A stretch of DNA of 64,000 nt, from positions 1-64,000 of the forward strand of contig NZ_JAKCNS010000016.1 in assembly GCF_021440345.1 (NCBI RefSeq). Direction: 5' to 3'. The stretch is from Kluyvera intermedia (lineage in GTDB: Bacteria; Pseudomonadota; Gammaproteobacteria; Enterobacterales; Enterobacteriaceae). The notes under the pieces are model-generated. The model worked only from the letters and a program-made list of their open reading frames with translations, searched no databases and was not told where the DNA came from. Each line of letters opens with the position of its first letter. Within the stretch, counting starts at the first letter, position 1. This document shows positions 54,688 through 62,317 of this stretch, one piece after another. A program made the position numbers and the translations under genes.

Positions 54688-55347
54688 CTACTTCTCAAGA
54701 TAGTGTTTTAACGTCAGCCGTAATTCCGGGCTCATGCGATCGAGGTTGTTGAACAGCCAGCGCAGGTAGCCCGGATCGTCTTTGGCAATTTCCGCCACCT
54801 CTTGTCCACGATATTTGCCGAAGGTAAAGGTGCGCAGCAGCGCCGGACGCCCGGTGACGTCAACCATCTGTTCGGCACTCCAGCCGGAGACCTGCATGAT
54901 ATCAATCAACAGCGCGGCGGTAATGTAACAGTCGTACAGGGCGCGGTGGTGGTGCAGGCCGGATGGCGTGACCACGCTCAGCTTACGCGACTTATACAGC
55001 GCCATATTGCTGTATTTAATCCCCGGCCACAAACGACGCGCCATCTTCATGGTGCAGATCCATTCGCCGTCCATTTCCGGCAAGACGCGGCGGTCGAAGC
55101 TGGCGTTATGGGCGACGTACCATGGACTGCCCTGGTAGAATGGGACGACTTCTTCAATCCACGGCTTATCGGCCACCATCTCTTCGGTAATGCGGTGGAT
55201 GGCCATCGCCTGCGCGCTGATAGGGCGATCGGGGCGAACCAAATGGCTCATAGGATTAACTATTTTACCGTTAACAACATCGACGGAGGCAATTTCAACA
55301 ACGCCCCCCTGCAAGTCGCAGGTTTCGGTATCGATTACGCGCAGCAT
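54688..55347 (-). CDS. exoX: exodeoxyribonuclease X
   Basis: DnaQ-type 3'-5' DNA exonuclease involved in mismatch repair and recombination. It has 219 residues (E. coli 220) from ATG 55347 (MLRVIDTETCDLQGG). DEDDh motifs: Exo I VIDTETCDL, Exo II VAHNASFDRR, Exo III HHHRALYDC. The upstream 18-residue extension is unconserved. Confidence 0.96.
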   Translation of the reverse strand: MLRVIDTETCDLQGGVVEIASVDVVNGKIVNPMSHLVRPDRPISAQAMAIHRITEEMVADKPWIEEVVPFYQGSPWYVAHNASFDRRVLPEMDGEWICTMKMARRLWPGIKYSNMALYKSRKLSVVTPSGLHHHRALYDCYITAALLIDIMQVSGWSAEQMVDVTGRPALLRTFTFGKYRGQEVAEIAKDDPGYLRWLFNNLDRMSPELRLTLKHYLEK

Positions 55348-55370
55348 GGCGAACTCCCGGCCAAAAACGA

Positions 55371-56039
55371 CTAGCGTAAAGGAATGATCTCGCCTTGCCA
55401 ACCCTGGGCGCTTTTTCTGCCGGTTAACAGCAGTTCACCGCCGTCAGCTCGCACAATCAGCTGGCCGTTTTCATCCCATAGCGCGCTGCCGCCGGAAAAA
55501 GTGCCGTTGGCGTAATTGGATTTTAAGACGGCAATTGAATATTTATGTGCAAAGCGCTGCAAGCGTTCGGTGGTACGCTGCTGTTGGGGCTCTGCCATTG
55601 AGCTGACCGTCGCCATAAGCGATGCCTGAGAAGAGAGGCCGCAGCCCTCATGGCTTAGTTCAAACACGCTAATTTGATCGGACTCCGGCGCAAGGCAGGT
55701 GCCATGCCCCTGTTGGTGCTTGGTAGGATGAACGCTGTGCGGATTGAAAATCACGATGCCCTTAATCCGCGTACCGTTGGTGTCCATCGGCAGCCCGGCA
55801 ATAATGGTCATCTGATGACGCTGGGCGGCATCGCAAAGCGGCTGCAGTTCAGCGTCGCACGGCGGTGCGGGCAGCGGGTGGTCGTCGACGGGGCCGGTGA
55901 GCGATAGCTCCGGGAAGATAAGAACCTTACATGCCTGCTCGGCGGCGGCGTCGATAAATCGCAGATGGTGAGTGATATTTTCCGCAACATCACCCTTACG
56001 AGGCGCATATTGCGCCGCAGCAATAGTCCATGTCAGCAT
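55371..56039 (-). CDS. yobB: carbon-nitrogen hydrolase family protein YobB
   Basis: Nitrilase-superfamily protein, 222 residues (E. coli 218) from ATG 56039 (MLTWTIAAAQYAPRKGD). The catalytic Glu is in LIFPELSLTG. A plausible Lys (HPTKHQQ) and Cys (HEGCGLSSQ) follow, but the region between them is shorter and less canonical than in characterised nitrilases, so activity is uncertain. Function unknown; likely co-transcribed with exoX. Confidence 0.88.
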   Translation of the reverse strand: MLTWTIAAAQYAPRKGDVAENITHHLRFIDAAAEQACKVLIFPELSLTGPVDDHPLPAPPCDAELQPLCDAAQRHQMTIIAGLPMDTNGTRIKGIVIFNPHSVHPTKHQQGHGTCLAPESDQISVFELSHEGCGLSSQASLMATVSSMAEPQQQRTTERLQRFAHKYSIAVLKSNYANGTFSGGSALWDENGQLIVRADGGELLLTGRKSAQGWQGEIIPLR

Positions 56040-56127
56040 AGTTGCATCCTTCAACACGTTGAATTGGGCTTTTATTCTGCGTAATAGTACTTGATTCTAT
56101 GTAAGAAAATGTCACCAAGGGTAATGA

Positions 56128-56358
56128 TTACTTGGATTTTGGCTCGTACGGCAGACGAGAAAGATTGACGGAGGCTAAGCGATGCGCAATCAGTCGCTCG
56201 CGAAACCAGTTGCGCAGGTGCTCTGGTTGTTCGCGCTCCACCACTTCTGCCACAATCGGCATGTTGTAGCGTTCTTTGAATGCCACACCCGCGGCGGCCA
56301 AATCAACGTTCACTTTGTCCATTTCGTCTTGCGGCAGGGTAGCCAGATTGGTTTGCAT
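56128..56358 (-). CDS. holE: DNA polymerase III theta subunit
   Basis: Small subunit that stabilises the epsilon proofreading subunit in the Pol III core. It has 76 residues, the E. coli length. Conserved central part [22 protein letters not shown] and C-terminus [24 protein letters not shown] precedes the start. Confidence 0.96.
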   Translation of the reverse strand: MQTNLATLPQDEMDKVNVDLAAAGVAFKERYNMPIVAEVVEREQPEHLRNWFRERLIAHRLASVNLSRLPYEPKSK

Positions 56359-56498
56359 GATTTTTTCTCCTTAGAATACCGGCGCAAAAGTTACTAAGAG
56401 TCTCGCAAAATGGCAAGTCCGAAGGGCGCTCATCTCGACTCGTTCATTATACAGCGTTATTCTTTGATTTAGATTGATAACAAAAAGGAATGATGGAA

Positions 56499-56873
56499 AT
56501 GAAATTCACCACGCCTCGCGCACTCTTCGCCACGCTGTTCCTGCTAAGCGCTTTTGCCACGACGCCGGTGTGGGCGCATGCCCACTTGCAGCAACAGATG
56601 CCAGCGGCAGATTCGGAAGTCAGCCCCGCGCCGACAGCCTTGACGCTGACCTTCTCTGAAGGCATTGAGGCGAATTTTAGCGGTATAACGTTAAAAGGCG
56701 CAGATGGGAAGTCTATCAATACTGGCAAAGCGGCGCGTAGCGACACCGATAAAGCACAGCTTATCGTTCCATTGACCGAGACGCTGGCATCGGGCCTGTA
56801 TACCGTCGAGTGGCACGTGGTATCGGTCGATGGACACAAAACCAAAGGTCAGTACCAGTTTAGCGTGAAGTAA
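56499..56873 (+). CDS. yobA: CopC-domain periplasmic protein YobA
   Basis: Periplasmic copper-binding CopC-like protein. It has 124 residues from ATG 56499 (AAGGA nine bases upstream; ATGs at 56490 and 56493 are alternatives). Signal peptide ending TTPVWA, so the mature chain would start HAHLQQQ. That places an N-terminal His for a Cu(II) site, with later ligands in WHVVSVDGHKTKG. First gene of yobA-yebZ-yebY. Confidence 0.93.
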   Translation: MKFTTPRALFATLFLLSAFATTPVWAHAHLQQQMPAADSEVSPAPTALTLTFSEGIEANFSGITLKGADGKSINTGKAARSDTDKAQLIVPLTETLASGLYTVEWHVVSVDGHKTKGQYQFSVK

Positions 56874-56875
56874 CC

Positions 56876-57745
56876 ATGCTGAGCGCACTCTATATCGGAC
56901 TCCGCTTTATCCACTTTGCCTCGCTGATGGTGGCGTTTGGCTGCACGCTTTATGCGGGCTGGTGGGCACCGGCTGCGCTACGCCGTCTGCTGATTCAGCG
57001 TTTCTCATCTCTGCTTCGCGGCTCCCTGGTTTTGGGGACGCTTTCGGCAATGCTGATGTTGATGGTGCAGGGCGGCTTGATGGGCGAGGGTTGGTCAGAT
57101 ACCTGGAAGCCGGATGTCTGGCAAGCGGTGCTGCAAACGCAGTTTGGCAGCGTCTGGTTATGGCAAATTGTGTTGGCCTGGGTCACGCTCGGCGTTCTGT
57201 GGGTGCAGCCAAGGCAGATGATGCGACGGCTTTTGCTTCTCTGCGTCGCACAGTTTATCCTGCTGGCCGGAGTGGGGCACGCCGCAATGTCTGACGGCGC
57301 GCTGGGCGCATTGCAGCGCATTAACCATGCATTGCACCTGCTTTGTGCGGCGGCATGGGTCGGCGGGTTAGTGCCGTTCCTTTACTGTTTGCGTTTGGCA
57401 AACGGTCGTTGGCGTAAGCTGGCCATCTCCACGATGATGCGTTATTCCCGTTACGGTCATCTCGCCGTTGCGGGGGCTATAGCCACGGGGCTTGTTAATG
57501 CGTGGCTCATTCAGGGCGGCTTAACGACCGCCACGGCTTATGGCCTGGCGCTGTGGGTGAAGTGTGTGTTGGTAGGGCTGATGGTCGTTGTGGCGTTGGC
57601 AAACCGTTATCTATTGGTGCCAAGAATGTCGGCGACCGATTCACGGGTCCAACGGCTTTTTCTACGCACTACGCAGGCTGAAATTATTTTGGGGGCTCTG
57701 GTGCTGGCGTGCGTGAGCGTATTCGCCACCTGGGAACCCTTTTGA
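56876..57745 (+). CDS. yebZ: CopD-family inner-membrane protein YebZ
   Basis: Polytopic membrane protein of the CopD/PcoD copper-resistance family, 289 residues (E. coli 290), with about eight hydrophobic segments. Conserved His in GLRFIHFASLM, GVGHAAM and NHALHLLCAAAWVGGL could bind metal. Starts two bases after yobA, so it is co-translated. A copper import or supply role is inferred from its partners. Confidence 0.93.
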   Translation: MLSALYIGLRFIHFASLMVAFGCTLYAGWWAPAALRRLLIQRFSSLLRGSLVLGTLSAMLMLMVQGGLMGEGWSDTWKPDVWQAVLQTQFGSVWLWQIVLAWVTLGVLWVQPRQMMRRLLLLCVAQFILLAGVGHAAMSDGALGALQRINHALHLLCAAAWVGGLVPFLYCLRLANGRWRKLAISTMMRYSRYGHLAVAGAIATGLVNAWLIQGGLTTATAYGLALWVKCVLVGLMVVVALANRYLLVPRMSATDSRVQRLFLRTTQAEIILGALVLACVSVFATWEPF

Positions 57746-57760
57746 TGAAATGGCGAAACC

Positions 57761-58096
57761 ATGAAAAAAATCATTCTCTCTTTGTTGTTATTAACGGTCT
57801 CTGGCTCCGCGCTGGCGGCGCAAATTATTACCGTCAGCCGCTTTGAGGTGGGTAAGGAAAAGTGGGCGTTTAACCGTGAAGAAGTGATGTTGACCTGCCG
57901 CGCAGGTAACGCGCTGTACGTCATCAATCCAAGTACTCTGGTGCAGTATCCGTTAAACGATATTGCCGAGGAGCAGGTAAAAGCGGGTAAGACACAGGCG
58001 CAGCCGCTGAGCATCATTCAGGTTGACGACCCTAAGCAACCCGGCGTGAAAATGAGCCTGGCGCCGTTTATCGAGCGCGCAGAGAAGCTGTGCTGA
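57761..58096 (+). CDS. yebY: DUF2511 exported protein YebY
   Basis: Small periplasmic protein, 111 residues (E. coli 113), signal peptide ending GSALAA. Mature part has a Cys pair (LTCRAG and the C-terminal KLC). Co-transcribed with yobA-yebZ, 15 bp after yebZ. Copper-related function is by association only. Confidence 0.9.
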   Translation: MKKIILSLLLLTVSGSALAAQIITVSRFEVGKEKWAFNREEVMLTCRAGNALYVINPSTLVQYPLNDIAEEQVKAGKTQAQPLSIIQVDDPKQPGVKMSLAPFIERAEKLC

Positions 58097-58124
58097 TTCA
58101 TAGCATAACGGCTTAATAAGAAAT

Positions 58125-58167
58125 AAAAAACCGCAGCCATTCCTGATGAATGATTGCGGTTTTTTTA
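58125..58167. terminator. bidirectional terminator after yebY
   Basis: AAAAAACCGCA and TGCGGTTTTTTT pair, with an inner ATTC/GAAT helix; A- and T-runs flank both sides. It ends yebY rightwards and could end the RyeA transcript leftwards. Confidence 0.88.
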
Positions 58168-58400
58168 TTATATGCCGTTTAATCGACGAAATTTTTCCGC
58201 TCACAGAGCCTGCGGACTGGAAAACCTGTCACGGTCATCTATTCTTATAAAGCATGGCGATTGAGCCTGCATTAATGCCAACTTTTAGCGCACGGCTCTA
58301 TCCCAAGAGCCATTTCCCTGGACCGAATACAGGAATCGTATTCGGTCTCTTTTTATCTGCTTAATGCTATTGGCAATTTTCGAGAGTTATACAATGCCCC
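58126..58400 (-). ncRNA. ryeA: antisense RNA RyeA (SraC), approximate extent
   Basis: In E. coli a roughly 250-nt RNA is encoded opposite SdsR and pairs with it. Here the minus strand could end at the bidirectional terminator 58125-58167, giving a similar length. Its promoter was not identified, so the 5' end is a guess. Confidence 0.45.
58252..58354 (+). ncRNA. sdsR: sigmaS-dependent small RNA SdsR (RyeB)
   Basis: About 103 nt. It contains the SdsR sequence essentially as in E. coli: the 5' part GGCGATTGAGCCTGCATTAA, the unpaired AACTTTTAGCGCACGGCTC stretch, the CCCAAGAGCC helix, and a terminator GACCGAATAC/GTATTCGGTC followed by TCTTTTT. Location next to yebY is as in E. coli. It is an Hfq-binding trans-acting RNA of stationary phase that represses targets such as ompD, mutS and tolC. 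A -10-like TATTCTTAT lies just upstream. Confidence 0.94.
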
Positions 58401-58782
58401 GCGAAAATCTGCCACAACGTCCATATCCTGTCTAAACCATATCATACTCTGCACCTTAAAAGTCCAGGTATTTTTACGGCATTGTTAAATTTTTGTATCT
58501 TAATAATCTCTGAGAAAATTTACCTCATACTCCTTTTCTTACTGCCCTCCTGACAAGCTTCTGATCTCCTGGAATGGGGGAGTAGGCTCCAGGTCCGATA
58601 CCTCTCTGATATAGGCAAAACTTGGGCGAGCGCGCAGGCATCAGCCGACCCCGTTTTTAATCAATAGCTTTAGTAGGTTTGCATTTTATGGTTTTAACTG
58701 TTTGATTATTAAGAAATTATAGTTATTGAAAAGCCTAAGTTCGGTTGGAAGAATAGTGGTATCCACATTACAGGAGACGACT
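58355..58782. other. AT-rich stretch between sdsR and an unknown gene
   Basis: No credible gene. A short inverted repeat (CCTGGA ... TCCAGG, about 58568-58595) lies in a GC-richer patch at 58555-58650, which looks like a remnant of other sequence. The last 130 bp are very AT-rich and should hold the promoter of the 108-residue gene. E. coli has pphA and yebW in this position; neither is recognisable. Confidence 0.5.
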
Positions 58783-59109
58783 ATGAAAACCCGCATCTTT
58801 CCATTAAGCACTAATAAGCAACGTACTTACATTTTACTCACCGAAGTGATGGACTTGTTTGAACCTTCGATCCTGGGAGGGAAAAGCAAACTGTTTAGAG
58901 CTTCTCGGCTGGCAAATATACAATATGGTGATGGCCCGGTAATTGAAGACGACATTGATTTCACTAAAAAGATCTTCAGAAGCAGGTCGAGATTTGTGGT
59001 CACGAAGTTCCTTGATGACAATAATGTTAACGTTGGTGATTTGCTTCAGATCGCAAAAATCGCGCCTTTTTCTTACAGGATCACGGCGGCAAAAAAAGCC
59101 CATCAGTAG
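58783..59109 (+). CDS. unknown 108-residue basic protein
   Basis: Not recognised. Start at ATG 58783 with CAGGAG seven bases upstream. The protein is Lys/Arg-rich and has no signal peptide or membrane segment. Visible pieces are KTRIFPLSTNKQRTYIL, a hydrophobic/acidic TEVMDLFEPSILGGK, a mixed middle with GDGPVIEDDIDFTKKIFRSRSRF, and a C-terminus ending AAKKAHQ. The pattern suggests a small alpha/beta, possibly nucleic-acid-binding protein, but this is only a guess from charge. Codon use and AT content differ from the backbone genes, consistent with horizontal acquisition. No partner gene is evident; lpxP-like lies 370 bp downstream. Confidence 0.7.
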   Translation: MKTRIFPLSTNKQRTYILLTEVMDLFEPSILGGKSKLFRASRLANIQYGDGPVIEDDIDFTKKIFRSRSRFVVTKFLDDNNVNVGDLLQIAKIAPFSYRITAAKKAHQ

Positions 59110-59151
59110 TCATCACCAGGGCTATCTTAACATGATGCTTTTGAAGCCAGA

Positions 59152-59187
59152 TTAAAGCTAGTGATTGATATCTATCATTAGCTTTAA
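59152..59187. repeat. 36-bp near-perfect palindrome
   Basis: TTAAAGCTA...TAGCTTTAA arms extend through GTGATTGATATC / its near complement, with 16 of 18 positions paired and a central GATATC. It lies 43 bp after the unknown gene. It lacks a T-tract, so it is either a weak transcript-end structure or a protein-binding dyad. Confidence 0.7.
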
Positions 59188-59189
59188 CT

Positions 59190-59476
59190 AACCTATACGC
59201 AGCTAATAATAACAAAGCAAACTATCCGCTGAATTATTTTGTAACGTTATTAAAAATCCCTATTTTTTTAATACGAAAAGGTGCATGCTTGCGGCAAGTT
59301 CAGCCACAGCCTGCCACGCCACACCTTTCTCTGTATCCGCGATGTTTTGTAAATAAGCGTCCGGGCGGGGAATTAGTCGAACGTAGTACTGTCGAACACT
59401 TATACGTACCGCGTAAGACAGATGAACGGATTCGATTTCCCTTACGCGATACCTGTGCTCCACGTTACTGGAATTA
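59190..59476 (+). other. long upstream region of the lpxP-like gene
   Basis: About 290 bp without a supported gene. It has an AT-rich first part, then a GC-richer part with an inverted repeat GCGTAAG (about 59419-59425) / CTTACGC (about 59449-59455) just before the start codon. A 75-codon reading frame on the minus strand (59260-59487) has no recognisable product. Confidence 0.45.
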
Positions 59477-60415
59477 ATGATGTTCAAAAATTTTGATACC
59501 CGCCTGCTTCATCCGCGCAACGCGATGAAGTGGTTCGCTCTGGCACTATTATGGCTAGTGGTACAACTCCCTTATCCGCTATTGCACACTCTGGGCACTT
59601 CCGTAGGTAAAGCATCGCGCCGTTTTTTAAAGCGTCGTGAGCAGATTGCTACACGCAACATCGAACTCTGTTTCCCCAACATGGACGCTGCTGAACGGGA
59701 AAAGCTGATTGAGCAAAATTTTATGTCGCTCGGCATGGGGCTTATCGAAACCGGTATGGCCTGGTTCTGGAGCGATGCAAGAGTTAAAAAATGGTTTGAT
59801 GTTGAAGGCTACGACAATCTGATCAACGCGCTGAAAGAGCAGCGCGGCGTGATGGTCGTCGGCGTTCACTTTATGTCACTGGAATTGGGCGGCCGCGCTA
59901 TGGGGCTGTGTCGTCCGATGATGGCGACCTATCGCCCGCACAACGATCCTTTAATGGAGTGGGTACAGACGACGGGCCGACTGCGCTCCAATAAAGCGAT
60001 GATCGATCGCCGTAACCTGCGCGGTTTAGTTCAGGCGCTGAAAGCCGGGGAAGCCGTTTGGTTTGCACCAGACCAGGACTACGGTCCAAAAGGTAGTGTA
60101 TTCGCGCCGTTCTTCTCCGTGAGCGAAGCGGCAACCACCAATGGTACGAATGTGTTGTCACGTTTGTCCGGTGCGGCAATGCTGACAGTGACCATGGTGC
60201 GTAAGCCGAATAAGAAAGGCTACACCCTGCATATTAGCGAGGCGATGACTGATTACCCTAGCGGTGATGAGATTTCAGCGGCGAGCTATATGAACAAAAT
60301 TATTGAGCGTGAGATTTTACGTGCGCCAGAGCAATATTTGTGGGTACACCGTCGTTTTAAAACGCGACCACGGGGAGAATCCTCCTTATATAAGGTCGTC
60401 CCGCACGCCAAATAA
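59477..60415 (+). CDS. lpxP: lipid A secondary acyltransferase, LpxP-like
   Basis: Inner-membrane Kdo2-lipid IVA acyltransferase of the LpxL/LpxP family, 312 residues (E. coli LpxP 306; a second ATG at 59480 has better spacing to TGGA). One N-terminal membrane segment (about 18-36). HX4E motif in GVHFMSLELGG (about 131-141). LpxP-like rather than LpxL-like signatures: VMVVGVHFMSLELGGR, MMATYRPHND, FAPDQDYGPKGS and LSGAAMLTVTMVRK. E. coli lpxP is far from this locus and cold-induced (palmitoleoyl transfer). Acyl specificity here is not readable. An unusual C-terminal tail YKVVPHAK extends past the family end. Confidence 0.85.
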   Translation: MMFKNFDTRLLHPRNAMKWFALALLWLVVQLPYPLLHTLGTSVGKASRRFLKRREQIATRNIELCFPNMDAAEREKLIEQNFMSLGMGLIETGMAWFWSDARVKKWFDVEGYDNLINALKEQRGVMVVGVHFMSLELGGRAMGLCRPMMATYRPHNDPLMEWVQTTGRLRSNKAMIDRRNLRGLVQALKAGEAVWFAPDQDYGPKGSVFAPFFSVSEAATTNGTNVLSRLSGAAMLTVTMVRKPNKKGYTLHISEAMTDYPSGDEISAASYMNKIIEREILRAPEQYLWVHRRFKTRPRGESSLYKVVPHAK

Positions 60416-60417
60416 AT

Positions 60418-60443
60418 AACCCGCCGATAGGCGGGTTCTTTTT
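60418..60443 (+). terminator. intrinsic terminator after the lpxP-like gene
   Basis: AACCCGCC and GGCGGGTT pair around GATA and are followed by CTTTTT. It lies between the convergent lpxP-like and yebV genes. Confidence 0.9.
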
Positions 60444-60446
60444 GGG

Positions 60447-60686
60447 TTAGACAAGCCGCATAACCCAGGCGTCGGAAGGTTGATCGTAGTGCTTACGATA
60501 GAGAACAGAGCGCTCGCCATCAAGAAGTGCCGGGATGCTGGTGTCGGCGTCCCAGGCGTCTAGCTGCATACATAAATCAGGGTCGGACTTACAAGGGATA
60601 CTTAACGTTCGCTCGCCAAACTGCTCGGCGTGCAGTACGGCATCATCAATTTCAAATGCGCCGATGCGTACGCTGGTTTTACTCAT
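60447..60686 (-). CDS. yebV: small conserved protein YebV
   Basis: 79 residues (E. coli 78) of unknown function; soluble, acidic. Conserved stretches SVRIGAFEIDDA, TLSIPCKSDPDLCMQLDAWD and SDAWVMRL. A GGAGAG site precedes the start. In E. coli it is a sigmaS-linked gene near rsmF, as here. Confidence 0.9.
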   Translation of the reverse strand: MSKTSVRIGAFEIDDAVLHAEQFGERTLSIPCKSDPDLCMQLDAWDADTSIPALLDGERSVLYRKHYDQPSDAWVMRLV

Positions 60687-60799
60687 AATGCTCTCCGTTA
60701 ATCAGCTGATCTATCGTGGTACGACCAGTTGGTCGTACCTATTTCAGCGTAGTCAACGCAGAGATTTACGCCAGTAAAATAATGCGTTTTTTTTATTCG

Positions 60800-62239
60800 C
60801 TACTCCGACCTGTTACCAAACAGCTTACCATCGCGGACCAGTTCGCGCGGATAGCTGTTCTTCAGGCGTGAATTAATGCGCTTCGCCAGCCCCAGAGGAA
60901 AGCCCTGAAAGGTGACAATCACATCATCGGAAGCGGGGGATTGCTGCGGGTATACATCACGGCCACGATACCACTCCTGCGCCTCCTCCAGCGTTAGCTC
61001 ATGCCCTAACTTGTCGGTTTTAGCCAGTGCAATAACCGCTTCATGCTGCCAGCGGAAGCCTTTGTTGTGCGTCTCAGCAAGTTTTAGGCCGATACGCGAG
61101 AAGCGTACTTTACCCAGCAGCGGCTCAATTTCCGTTGGGAATAGCCAGATCTCTTTATCGCGTTGCCAGAGGGTGAGCGTTTCATCCCATTCGATACCCA
61201 CTTTACGTGCCGCGCTGGCCACCTCGGCGGATTCGCGGGTCTTCATTGGGAAGAACGGGAATTTGCCGACTTTATAGCCCGGCGTCGGCAGCGGCTCTAT
61301 AGCAGCCGTTTTGTGCAGACGAGCAACAAAGAAGCCTTCGCAGTCGTAAATTTGCGGGAATACATGCAGAAAACCTTCCGGCGTCAGTGCCTTACTGGCG
61401 CTTGGGAACAGTTCACCCAGCGGCACAGTCTCCACTGCATCCGGGTAGCGAGACAGTAGCCAATCAATGACCGACTCATTTTCATCGCGATTAAGCGTAC
61501 AGGTAGAATAGACCAGCGTTCCACCGGGGCGCAGCGCGTGGAAAGCGCTGTCGATAAGTTCGCGTTGCGTTGCAGCGATCTCAAGATTGCTGGCCGGAGA
61601 CCAGTTTTTCAGCGCGTCGGCGTCTTTACGCACCACGCCTTCACCGGAGCAGGGTGCATCCAGCAAAATGGCATCAAAACATTCCGGCAGCGCCGCGCCG
61701 AAGACGCGACCATCAAAATGGGTGAGCGCGGTATTGGCTATCCCACAGCGGCTGATATTGGCATGCAGCACCTTGACGCGACTGGCGGAAAACTCATTGG
61801 CCAGCAGCATGCCGCGGTTATCCATTCGGGCGGCAATCTGGGTGGTCTTGGAACCAGGAGCTGCAGCAACGTCCATCACGCGTTCTGGTTGCACGCCGTC
61901 GGCAAATAATGCGGCGACCGGCAGCATTGAACTGGCTTCCTGAATATAAAACAGGCCGCTTAAATGCTCTGCGGTACTGCCCAGCGGCAGCGCTTCCTCG
62001 TCGTCCCGTTCAATCCAGAAACCTTCCGCGCACCATGGGACCGGCGTTAGCTGCCAGCCGTACGGCGCAACCAGCGCCAGGAAATCATCGACCGTTATTT
62101 TGAGCGTGTTGACACGCAGGCTGCGGCGCAATGGGCGCTGACAGGCATCGAGAAAATCATCAAAGTCGAGATGAGCAGGCATGGCCTCACGCATCTGCGC
62201 GAGGAATTCATCGGGAAAATAGACAGAGTTTTGAGCCAC
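60800..62239 (-). CDS. rsmF: 16S rRNA m5C1407 methyltransferase RsmF
   Basis: SAM-dependent methylation of C1407 of 16S rRNA. It has 479 residues, identical in length to E. coli, from GTG 62239 ([13 protein letters not shown]); an upstream frame adds 14 unconserved residues. NOL1/NOP2/Sun domain: [16 protein letters not shown] (SAM motif), the Cys of [11 protein letters not shown], and the second Cys in [10 protein letters not shown]-terminal PUA-like RNA-binding part follows. Same strand as letB upstream. Confidence 0.97.
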   Translation of the reverse strand: MAQNSVYFPDEFLAQMREAMPAHLDFDDFLDACQRPLRRSLRVNTLKITVDDFLALVAPYGWQLTPVPWCAEGFWIERDDEEALPLGSTAEHLSGLFYIQEASSMLPVAALFADGVQPERVMDVAAAPGSKTTQIAARMDNRGMLLANEFSASRVKVLHANISRCGIANTALTHFDGRVFGAALPECFDAILLDAPCSGEGVVRKDADALKNWSPASNLEIAATQRELIDSAFHALRPGGTLVYSTCTLNRDENESVIDWLLSRYPDAVETVPLGELFPSASKALTPEGFLHVFPQIYDCEGFFVARLHKTAAIEPLPTPGYKVGKFPFFPMKTRESAEVASAARKVGIEWDETLTLWQRDKEIWLFPTEIEPLLGKVRFSRIGLKLAETHNKGFRWQHEAVIALAKTDKLGHELTLEEAQEWYRGRDVYPQQSPASDDVIVTFQGFPLGLAKRINSRLKNSYPRELVRDGKLFGNRSE

Positions 62240-62317
62240 TGGCGAATACCACAAGGAGATAAAGAGCGCGCAGTCTATCATAAAACGCGCCGGTGACGGG
62301 CACCGGCGCGCAGTGAT

